In this document: positions 13,169 through 22,700 of the stretch, piece after piece
Layout of the letters: each line of letters starts with the position of its first letter
How positions within the stretch are numbered: position 1 is the first letter of the stretch
Source of the DNA: Artemia franciscana
Lineage: Eukaryota > Arthropoda > Branchiopoda > Anostraca > Artemiidae
Direction of reading: 5' to 3'
DNA: 64,000 nucleotides
Assembly (NCBI RefSeq): GCF_032884065.1
Contig: NC_088868.1
Span: 40,489,140 to 40,553,139, forward strand
Translations under genes and position numbers: made by a program
Notes under the pieces: model-generated
What the model was told of the DNA's origin: nothing
What the model saw: the letters and a program-made list of their open reading frames with translations, nothing else
The model's database searches: none

Positions 13169-14689
13169 TAATGCTGATAATTATAATGCTGATGATGAAC
13201 ACTGTATATGTGTTGGAAATATCCAGTTAAAACATTTTTATATATGTTCACTGTTGATTAAAAGGTTACATTCCTATTTTGAACTGTTATACTTTCATCA
13301 TGGATAGGTAGTGTGGTCTTCGAAGTTATCTAGGTTTACATTGACCCTTTTTTGAATAGGATTTATTAGTTTAAAACCTATCTTTCCTGTTATTTTAATA
13401 CATTTATTTTTGATTGTTTCTGTTATTGTCTTCCCATTGTTAGCTTTTCAATTCTTACAATGTGAATTGTTTTCAATGCTATTCAAGGTTATAACTTCAC
13501 ACAAAATTAATCTCTTGCATCACAGAATTACTAGAAGTTAAATTGCATGTTAAAAATCATGTTGAGGGGAATGGTTAATTTTTTGTGTTTATACTTCAAA
13601 TCGTAAAACTATGGTGGTCAAAATTGATTTGATCCTATAAAAGTCAAAAGTTTACAGACAATTTAAATCCTTTCATCAGAACAATATCTAAAGTACCAAT
13701 ACATCCAAACTCTTGTAAATAAGATATATTTTCAAGACACAGCCAATAAGACATCATAAAAAAATACCCTTATCACAATCCTAAAACAAAGTATCCACGA
13801 TATAGACAGCGAAATTCTTCAACAAAGAAATAAAAATATTGACAGATACTCCTCTTATCAACCAAAAAATATAATTAACGATATATCTGGATTACAAAAC
13901 GAAATTAAACTGTAATATTCTTGGGTTCTTGATGGGCATGGTATATTCGTATATGTCCACCCTTAGGTTTGTAGGGTGATTGTTCTCAGATATCAATATA
14001 CCGTATACAAGTCTAAAGTTGAAAATTTCTCAATATTTGAATGATAAATAATAAGTGAATAATAGTCGAATATTAAATTCTTATGTATAGTTTCATTCCA
14101 CTAGATATTAAGCACAATATTTGCTATATAAATTAAACTTTTATAAATACAATAACATATAAATTCAATAAACAAAAGCCTTAGAAGACATAGTCATAAA
14201 GCAATCACACAATACTGATCCTACACTGATAAAATTATTTTAAAAAATTTTCCAGGTTTTCGCTAAAATTTAAGTATCAAGCCAAAGATTCTTGATAGAA
14301 TTACAAAAACATGCTTATAACCAATTCTTTAACAATATATAAAAATTGTACCAGTCAATAACAAGCTAAACTAAGGTCATAGAAAAAACTTTGCCATAAA
14401 ATAAGTTACTCATCGGAGCTTAAGAGCTATTCTAAATTTAAGACGAGCAGAAATAAAGTCAAATAGTACATTTAAGCAGAAAATTAATGTAGATCACTAA
14501 AATTGAATAAGGAAAACCCAAAACTAACAGAGATTAAATAATTAATCAATTTAACTTAATATGAACAGAGATAATCGCAAACTGAATTAGTGCTTAAGTA
14601 AGTGTGGTTTTTTAAATTCATTATCTCATATAATGGAATTGATACAGAAGCACCTACCTAAAGTTCCTGGCACGTGCTGCTACAGTCAT
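13169..14689. other. Unassigned AT-rich region
   Basis: No recognised gene. A short start-less open stretch of about 52 codons ends near 13915, and its peptide composition looks protein-like, but it matches nothing I can name. Confidence 0.45.
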
Positions 14690-16625
14690 AAGTAATTGTA
14701 TATGCAAGCTGTTGAAGTCTCCACTTATTTCTGTCGTAAGTTGTTGCAGTCAAATCTGAAACTAATAGCAGGCACACTTCAAAAATAGTTACAGTTACAA
14801 GGAATCAATCCTGCAACGATTTGCAATTTCAAAAAGTCGAAGTTTGAAGTTATTGCAGTCGTAAGGAGGCACAAGTGCAAGTTGTCGCAGTCACAAGCAC
14901 TCTTAGGCCCCGGTAGTCAGAGTCACAGTGAAAATCAGTGCTGTTAAAAAAAAGTGGCATTCATGGTCTAAATTATTTGCTGTCTTACGTAGTTTCAGTC
15001 ACGAGAAGTTGCTGTTGTAAGTTAAGCTTGCAATAGTTAAATTAAGCTTATCAAGTTATGCTTGAAGTTAAGTTACAAGATACACTAATGATACGATAAG
15101 TTACGTTAGAATAGTTAAGCTTATCAAATTAGGCTTGTCTAGTTATAGTGGTTAACTTAAGCGAAATTGATGTAAGTCTTGAGAAGCCACAGTCTCAAAA
15201 ATCCATCTCTGCAGTCACACCGGAGTGCAGTTGCTGGTACTTGTAGGTGCCGTCACAAGTAGCTCTAATCCAAAATTGTTAAGGCCTCCAATAGTTCCTA
15301 TCGCAAGCAGTTGCAATCAAATTGAAACTAATAGTAGTCTTAAGCAAACACAGTCACAGTAACATGGTGTCACCCTCGCAAGAGTAGGCAGTCTCAAAAA
15401 GTTGGAGTTTTCATTTATCGCAGTCGTAAGAACTCAGAGGTGTAAGTTTTCGCAGCCAAAAGCAGTCTTAGTCCCATGTACTAATCCCACATCAGCAAGC
15501 AGTGGTATTAAAAAAACTTGCTGTCATGGTCAAAAGTACTCACAGGCAGGGCTGCCAAATTGACACATTTTGTGTCAAAATGACACAATTTGATGTTGCG
15601 TGACACAATGACACATTCAGTCGAAATGATGACACAATCGACGAAAATGACACATTTTTCAATAAAAAATGACACAATCGACAAAAATGACACATTTTGT
15701 TTACAAAAATGACACATTTTTGTCATACAAGTCTCGTTTTTTTTTTAAAGTAAAATTTCAATTTTCTACCTCCATGAAAGCTACAAATTAATGGAAGGGA
15801 ATAACACTACCTAACTGTGGCAGTAGTACACAAACAGTGCGGAATACAGGACAGGTGTCATCACCATATTTAAAATTTAAGCCGCGCAAAGAAAACAGCC
15901 ATATGCGGAAATTTCAAATCGAAATCCACGCTGAATACCTGAACTTGATAGGCTTTTTGATTGAGTATTTGATGTAGCCAACTGGTACGTACTTAATAGT
16001 AAAAAGTAAACAGTCAGCAGTTTACCAAAGCTGTATGCATAAGCAACAAATCCCATTTTTAGGAGTACAGGAGAGGTATCCCATCTCGGACAAGATTATA
16101 AATTTCTAGAGATGTGTTTCCTTCAAAATAATCCGTCTGGCTTAAAAAGGCACCAACAAATATGACAAAAATACTACATTGAAGCTGGTTGAATGGCTTA
16201 CATATTGAGTAAATAAAAAGCTTAGCCAATAAAGCCGATTATGTATAGAGCCGATTACGATTACGACGTCATACGAAAAGTCTATTTTCAATTTACTGTC
16301 GGAACTGATTGTCCCTAAAATTTTTATAAATGTAAACTTGCCTCGTTGGCCGCTCAGAAACAATTTCATTGTGTGTCACATTTTTGGAAAAAATATGACA
16401 CACTCCTTAAAAAAAATTTGGCAGCCCTGCTCACAGGTGTAAGTGCCCAAAGAAAGGAGAATTTGCTGTCGTAAGTTGTCGCTGTCAGAAAAGGTTTTAG
16501 TTTTTAAGTTGTCACAATTGAATCTCCTCACATTCACAAATATTTGCAGTCACATTCACAATTGGCTTCAGTAACGGTTATAAGGAGTCACAGTCACAAT
16601 TTCTCGCGGTCGTAGAATCTGCAGT
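14690..16625. repeat. Two diverged tandem units of about 565 bp rich in CAGTCAC/GTCGTAAG motifs
   Basis: The block at about 14735-14990 recurs at about 15305-15535 and continues after a transposon at 16438. Matching pairs include GTTGCAGTCAAATCTGAAAC at 14735 with its counterpart near 15307, TCAAAAAGTCGAAGTTT with TCAAAAAGTTGGAGTTT, ATTGCAGTCGTAAG with ATCGCAGTCGTAAG, and TTCATGGTC with TGTCATGGTC. Short motifs such as GCAGTCACAAG and TTGTCGCAGTC are scattered throughout, suggesting an older short-period repeat beneath the larger unit. Confidence 0.7.
15547..16429. mobile_element. Non-autonomous hAT-type element, 883 bp, with 8-bp target duplication
   Basis: The left end reads CAGGGCTGCCAAATT (from 15547) and the right end is its exact inverse, AATTTGGCAGCCCTG (to 16429). 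Both sides are flanked by the identical octamer CTCACAGG (15539-15546 and 16430-16437). An 8-bp duplication and CAGGG-type terminal inverted repeats are hallmarks of hAT elements. The subterminal 170 bp on the left carry many TGACACA motifs, and the right end has a few, as expected for transposase binding sites. No transposase is encoded; the internal frames are short and unmatched. A hAT transposase C-terminal relic lies elsewhere in the window at about 57.6-57.8 kb. Confidence 0.93.
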
Positions 16626-16629
16626 AGTT

Positions 16630-17044
16630 AGTAGTACATACAGTATTATTAATAGTAATATTAGTAGAAGCAATAGCAAAAGTAGAAGCGAAAGTAACAA
16701 AAGTAAGACTAACAACAACATAAATTCTAACTCTAAACATAACTATATACATGTATATTGTTGAATATATATATATATATGAATATGACTAAAACTCCTA
16801 ATACTAACTAAAACTCTTTATATCATGTAAAAACCAAAATGTTATCTGCGTTTTAGTGAAAACAAATACATTTACAAAAAATCCATTTTTCAGTTTAATA
16901 AGCAAAATATTACTCAGACTGTTAGCAATAAATCTTCATATTATGATTTTCTTTATGTTTCTGTTGATTTTACGCCGCTCAATGCTTGAATTAATTATTG
17001 AGACTAGTTTAAAATAAAGTGATAACATTCGTTAATTGCTAAAC
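16630..17044. other. Intergenic spacer downstream of the ankyrin-NACHT gene
   Basis: AT-rich, with a short TA run near 16765. It probably includes the 3' untranslated region of the minus-strand gene. I cannot place a polyadenylation site confidently. Confidence 0.4.
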
Positions 17045-17302
17045 TTAATTAAACTTTGCTTCAATAACTTCTTTTGCTTTGTTTTTATCTGTTGATAAGT
17101 CAAATGGTTTCTTATTTGCATGGTTAGCAGTTTCGATAAGGTGCTTAAGTGTTGTACCATTATCGTTGATATTTCTAGCTTAAGCTAGTAATATTTTAGC
17201 AATTTCATAATGTCCATGCGCTAGGGCTAGATGCAAACTAGAGTTTCCATCCTCGTCCTCATTTTAGAATATATTCTAGCTCTACATTAACCTTGAAACT
17301 TT
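17045..17302 (-). pseudogene. Displaced C-terminal end of the ankyrin-NACHT gene
   Basis: Downstream of the stop of the 807-codon frame, the minus strand holds a second, frame-disrupted copy of the last ankyrin repeat (GNSSLHLALAHGHYEIAK). It is followed by what looks like the true C-terminal tail, with DNGTTLKHLIETAN and a TAA at 17045-17047. A 2-bp deletion after EYILK and a TAA after KILLA break this copy. I infer that before the tandem duplication the gene continued into this tail. Confidence 0.6.
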
Positions 17303-17490
17303 CTAACAGGCTCTTAACAATTTAAGAGCCTGACCCATTATCGTTGAAGCTAGTAATATTTTAGCAATTTCATAATGTCCATGCGCTAGGGCTAGATGCA
17401 AACCAGAGTTTCCATCCTCATCCATGTATTTTAGAATATATTCTAGCTCTACATTAACCTTGAAACTTTTTAACAGGGTCTTAACAATTT
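17157..17490. repeat. Tandem duplication of about 170 bp at the 3' end of the ankyrin gene
   Basis: The stretch 17157-17327 is repeated at 17335-17490, offset 165-178 bp, with high identity. It covers the final ankyrin repeat. The copies differ by an insertion of about 13 bp, a 2-bp deletion and scattered substitutions, so the duplication is not brand new. Confidence 0.93.
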
Positions 17491-19726
17491 CACAGTAGCC
17501 ATGTTTAACCGCTAGAAGTAAAGCTGAAGGACTAACCACAGCTTCCCTCGCAATCAGTTTTTCCACGTTATTCACATTATTACTCCGCACCTCTCGCAAC
17601 AGGTCTCTACTAGCTTCTAAGATATTTTTTATGTGTCCTTGTTGGGCATAATCAAGAGGTCTATTATCATGAATATCTTCAGCATCAATGCTTGCACCAG
17701 CCTTTAACAATGCTATCATAGCATTAAGATTTCCCTCCTTAACAGCTGCATGCAGTATTATCATACCTTCATCATTGCGGACATTCCTTATTATTTTCAT
17801 ATCAACTTGTGTTGAATACATACAATTAGTATGGTCAAATATTTCGTTAATCGAATTGAGTAAGTCATAAATATCTTGAAAAGCAAAATTAATTGGTGGA
17901 TATTCAAATTTGTTCTTTCTATTAAAGATAGCACCGTGTTGTAACAAAAGTTTAACGATATCCCTGTAAGCATAATCAGCTGCATAATGCAGAAGCGTGT
18001 TTCCAAGATCATCCCGTACATTAATAATAGTTTCGATGTTGATTCTATAAGTTTGTTGTAGACATCTGATCTTGAAATAATTGATAGTACTTTCAGGATC
18101 GTCACTCTCTATACCAATAAATAATTCGCTGATTGAGCCTAGTAAATTTGAACATGAATTGCTAACAGAATCAAATGTTTTGTTCTCAATAACTTCAAAC
18201 GGTGACTTTCCTTGTTTGCTTTTAATATTGAAATATGCACCGTGTTTCAATAAAAGCTCAACCGCTTCCATATTGTTGTTTTCAACAGCAAAATGGAGTG
18301 GCGTATAATGATTAGCATCTAAAGCATTCGGATCTGCATTATTCTGTAAGAGAAGCTTTATAATATCAATCCTACTAGATGCAACAGCGTGATGTAAAGC
18401 TGTTTTATGATTTCTATCGCTAGCATTAACGTATACCGATGCCCCCTGTTTATTTATATATTCTTGCATTATTTGCCTACTTTTTCCATCGTTGATATTC
18501 AAAAACATGTTAACTGATTTTAATAGTTGGTCAACAATATGATCATTTGAAAGTTCCTTGGGAGTATAACCTTCTTCGTTCTTAGCATTAAAAATAGCTC
18601 CATTTTCTAAAAGTAAGTGAACAATGTCAGTATTACCTTCTCTGGCTGCAATATGTATCGGCATATTACCTTCATTATTAGCTGCAGTTATGAATTTGGG
18701 CTGGTAGTCTTTAAAAAAACGATTAAATCGCTTTTCTGTCAAGTAATTATGGTTAGCTTGTAGTAAAAGTGTCAAAGCTTGTTTATCATTCCTATTAGTA
18801 GCTAAGTGTACCAATGAATTCTTTTGAATATCTTGCGCATTAAGCATAAACATTATTGGATTATCTACTGGATAGCCTTTTGTGTATGGGCCAAAGTCTC
18901 TCATTTCCAACTCTTCAGAACATAATAATAACCGATTAGTTGAAATTTTACTATTAAACAGTTGGTCTAATGTATTCAGTAACCAATCAATCTTCTTTCC
19001 TTTTTCATTCAATAAATCTGGATGTCTTGATGTTAAGAGATCAAGCGGTGAACTTCCTCTGAAGTCAATTACATTATACATAGCACAATGTTGCAACAGG
19101 AGCTCTACAATTTCAATCTGCTGTAACTCAGCAGCCCAATGTAAAGGTGTTTTTCCATTTCTATCTGTAAGATTGACATCTCCACCCTTACGTATAACAA
19201 ATTTCCTCCAATCTGTATCCTTGAAATCTAAACGAGGTGACCTTTCTAAATAAATATTTAAATTAAATCCATCGGGATTTTTCAAGAATTGAGCTTGATT
19301 CCTGAATGATTTAGGAATATTTGCATTGCAATGTACTATCATGTATTTTATAGTATCTTCTACTTGACGTGTTATAATATCCCTTGAATGTTCAATTTCA
19401 TCATTTATAGTCAACAAAGCATAAAATAGAGGCGTCTTACCTGAATTACTTTCCATATTAACATCAGCTCCATGGCTAATCAAATATTTTATTATATTCA
19501 ATCTACGTTTTTTGAATATCGCCATGAATAAAGGTGATTGATCCCACTTATTTCTAGCATTAACATTTTCTCCTCTGCCAATTAAATACTTAATAATTTT
19601 TAGGCTAGCTCCAGAATCAATAGCAGAATGTAATGCAGTATTGCCATCTTCATGTAATGCAGTAGTCTCTGTATAGCTATCATATAGATACTGTATGATA
19701 TTAAAATTATTGAAATGACATGCCAT
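17303..19726 (-). CDS. Ankyrin-repeat solenoid, second open half of the split ankyrin-NACHT gene
   Basis: This 807-codon frame is almost entirely ankyrin repeats, for example GKTPLHWAAELQQIEIVELL (192-211), GNMPIHIAAREGNTDIVHLL (353-372), and the pair at about 440-500. The repeats are grouped in modules separated by an amphipathic helix of the form LL-x-SI-x-ELF at 249-257, 401-409, 528-536 and 622-630, with a variant at 702-710. Such solenoids bind proteins or other ligands and would be the sensor end of an NLR-like molecule. Its ATG abuts the TAA of the upstream 1553-codon frame in the same phase. The first residues already form an ankyrin helix (ACHFNNFNIIQYLYD), so this is the continuation of one protein rather than an independent gene. 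The last 13 residues (from STIMG) come from the 3' tandem duplication and are probably not ancestral. Confidence 0.85.
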   Translation of the reverse strand: MACHFNNFNIIQYLYDSYTETTALHEDGNTALHSAIDSGASLKIIKYLIGRGENVNARNKWDQSPLFMAIFKKRRLNIIKYLISHGADVNMESNSGKTPLFYALLTINDEIEHSRDIITRQVEDTIKYMIVHCNANIPKSFRNQAQFLKNPDGFNLNIYLERSPRLDFKDTDWRKFVIRKGGDVNLTDRNGKTPLHWAAELQQIEIVELLLQHCAMYNVIDFRGSSPLDLLTSRHPDLLNEKGKKIDWLLNTLDQLFNSKISTNRLLLCSEELEMRDFGPYTKGYPVDNPIMFMLNAQDIQKNSLVHLATNRNDKQALTLLLQANHNYLTEKRFNRFFKDYQPKFITAANNEGNMPIHIAAREGNTDIVHLLLENGAIFNAKNEEGYTPKELSNDHIVDQLLKSVNMFLNINDGKSRQIMQEYINKQGASVYVNASDRNHKTALHHAVASSRIDIIKLLLQNNADPNALDANHYTPLHFAVENNNMEAVELLLKHGAYFNIKSKQGKSPFEVIENKTFDSVSNSCSNLLGSISELFIGIESDDPESTINYFKIRCLQQTYRINIETIINVRDDLGNTLLHYAADYAYRDIVKLLLQHGAIFNRKNKFEYPPINFAFQDIYDLLNSINEIFDHTNCMYSTQVDMKIIRNVRNDEGMIILHAAVKEGNLNAMIALLKAGASIDAEDIHDNRPLDYAQQGHIKNILEASRDLLREVRSNNVNNVEKLIAREAVVSPSALLLAVKHGYCEIVKTLLKSFKVNVELEYILKYMDEDGNSGLHLALAHGHYEIAKILLASTIMGQALKLLRAC

Positions 19727-19729
19727 TTA
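19727..19729 (-). other. In-frame TAA stop separating the two halves
   Basis: On the minus strand the order is CAT CTA/TTA-type codons ending NNHL, TAA, then ATG GCA. There is no frame change on either side and the ankyrin pattern runs through, so a single-base nonsense mutation, readthrough, or re-initiation at the abutting ATG are the alternatives. Confidence 0.9.
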
Positions 19730-22700
19730 TAAATGGTTGTTAAGATTATCTTTGTCTTCACTTTCAAAATGTTGAAAAGTTTTTATATGACCATCTCTTG
19801 CAGCAGCTGCTAGAATTTTTGTGTAATGGCATGCTGTTTTTTTCACAACGCCAACAAAAAAATTGGTCTTTATAGCTCCGTTATCTACTAAATATTTTGT
19901 AATCTTCAGTCTATCATCATCGCTTAGTTCTCCATTTAGGTTCACACGATCTAAGGGTGTATGTCCGTTATCCGCTTTATTAAGCAGATATTTTTTTTTC
20001 TTTGGATCCTCTATGGTATTTAGGATAGCTTTAATCACTTCAAGCCGCCCATTCCAAAAAAAATAAGAAAGTAGCCTTGGTAGTTCATAATTTAAATTTA
20101 GTTCAGAGGCTGGACTTGGATCTTGTAATAATAGTTTTTCTTCTATCGATCTTAGCTTGTGATCCTGGGCAGCATAGGCTCCACGAACGTGTTCAATAAC
20201 ATATGACACTAATGGTTTTACGTTGAAGTTGGTACTATCCGCACCTTTTAGTAATAAATCACAAGCAATTTCTAGTCCATTGTTTTCGATAGCATAATAG
20301 AGAGCAGTTTTACCATGAATATCCTTTTTATTTACAAAATGAACTAATTTTGACGATTTATATTCCTCTTTTTTGAAGGTTCCATGCTCTAGAATATGCT
20401 CTTCTAAAATGTCATTATGATAGGTTAATAAATACCCCACAATATTGCTTTGATTATATTGAACAGCATAATGTAAAGGTGTTTTCCCTTCCTTGTCAGG
20501 CTGCGGCCACTCACCATGGCTTGAAGTTAATAAAGCTTCAACAACGTTTAAAAAACCATCTTGAGTAGCAAAATTTATTAGTGGTTTTCCATTCAGCAAA
20601 GCAAGAATTTCTCTTCTTTTTGTAATTTCTATTTGCTTAATTATGCTGTTAATAAAAATACGAGATGTATGAGGTAATATTTTGTTAATGATTTCCACGA
20701 TCCCACTAATATCATCGACCATCTTTTCAGCGAAAGCAAAAGAGGCAAAATATTCAACAAAAGTAGCATGGGTAAAATGAGGTTTGTCACTTATAATTTG
20801 ATCGATAATACCTTGGTTTTCACCTCCACTTCTAATATCTTTGATCCAACCATTAATCTCCTTTTGATTTGTAGAAGACACTTTTTTAAAATCTTCGTTA
20901 TTCAATAACGTGTATAGTGCTAGTTCTTGTTTTTGTTTTTTAAACTTTTGGTACTCTTGTTCAAGTAGTCTTTTATTCCCTGGTTTTGTGAAATCTATTT
21001 CTTGTTTCTTTTTGAAGTGTATGTCGTAGAATATCGTTTCTACGAAGCGTTCATATAAATCTACAATGTTAAGTTGACTTGGTAGGGCTGGTTTTTTATT
21101 CAGAATGTTAGTAGCATTTAAAAATTCTTTACATCCTTGCCATTGTTTAGTTTGATTTCTCTCTTTATTCTCATAAAAAACGTTTGCTACCATCCAAGCG
21201 TGCAACGGAATGGAGGTAAATTCTGTTTCTTTGCTGCTAGTTGATGCTGAAAATTTTGTAATTAACTCATGTCCATAAATATCAAGATGTTGATCATCAA
21301 CCTGAGAAACTTTTTCTTGCTTGAGTTTTTGTTTCCAAAATTTAACTAAAAAATCTAATTGATCTGAATCCCCAGAAAATGGCTTTAGATCATAGGCGAG
21401 AACACCAAACGCACTTTCTAAATCCGTTTTCATATTTGGCCTAGTAGTTACCAGCAATCTTTCCAGCTTAGTCTTTTTTAACTCAGCAAGGAAATTAAAT
21501 ACTATATCTTTATAGTCTGGGGCAATTTCATCGAAACCGTCAATTAGGATTACTACCTGCACTCCATCAACAGAGCCAAAACGAAGATTATTTTCTAATA
21601 ATTTCTTCTCTAGACCATCATCAAGCTTTAATAGTCTATTGAGCAAAAAATCCATTGCTTGATCCCCATTAAACTGGCTACTTTTAACCTGGTTATTTAG
21701 TATATTCAACTGATCAGAATGCTTGATTAAATCAATTCTTATCATCCATTTACTGGGATATTTATCTTTTATTTTCTCTGATAGGCTAGTCAGAACTGTC
21801 GTCTTCCCCATCCCTGCTGTATCAGAAATGATTATTACTTTATTTTCTTTAATGTGATCTAAAAATTCTGACTCTGAATAGTGATCAATAAAACTTCCGC
21901 CAGACTTGACATATTTACGTAATAGAGACACAGAGCCTTGTGATTTTTGCCAAATTAATTTTCCAGGCTTACTTTTTAGCCAATGGATGTTAGCATTAGG
22001 TTTTGTTTCACAAAAGAGATCAAAACTTTCCTTTGTATAAACTAGCTTATCCTGAATTGATGTGTCATTTTCAATTTCTGCATTTATTTCTACTTGATGG
22101 AATTTACGATCTATATAATAATCTTTAGTTTCACCTAAATCTTTTAGTTGAGAACCTACATTTATATCTTTACCTCGTACAAGATTAGCAAATGTATGTA
22201 TATCTATAATGTCTCGAGGAAATGGATGTATAAATTGATCTAAACTTTTTCTTTCTACTTTGCCTTGTAGAAGTATTAGCTTTTTCTCCAAAGGCTCTGC
22301 ACATGGTTTAAAATCATGCAGATTAATTTCATCATCTACTTCATAATTATTTAGCGCATTATTACATTGAAAAATGTCAGCTAAAACATTAGTTTTTTCT
22401 TTCTGATTAACTAAAATGATCTTTTTCTTAGAACCTAATTGGGTTATGCTGGATAATAATGAATCATATAAACTAAATAGACCTTCTTGACTATAAGCCT
22501 TATCATCACATTCTATGGTCAATAAGTTGGTGGCTGAGCCCTTGAATGCGTTTACTAAAGCCTCTTTATACTGCTCACTTCGTAAAACTTCTTCAAGGGC
22601 TACGGAAATTCTATTACCTTTCTCTAAACTATAGTCGTTTCTGGTTTGAAGGTACTGCAAAAGCTTTATACTGCTGAATAGGGGTTCTGAAGTTTGAAGA

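Noticed and set aside
13750-13915. Short protein-like open stretch of about 52 codons
   Set aside because: No start codon, no family resemblance, and closed on both sides; insufficient to call a gene.
17797-18105. Alternative minus-strand frame of 102 codons inside the ankyrin region
   Set aside because: It overlaps the ankyrin frame in another phase and shows no family signature.
18882-19253. Plus-strand frames inside the ankyrin gene (also 17688-17870, 18081-18308, 19863-20066, 23576-23821)
   Set aside because: They lie opposite a conserved ankyrin/NACHT coding frame and have no motifs of their own.
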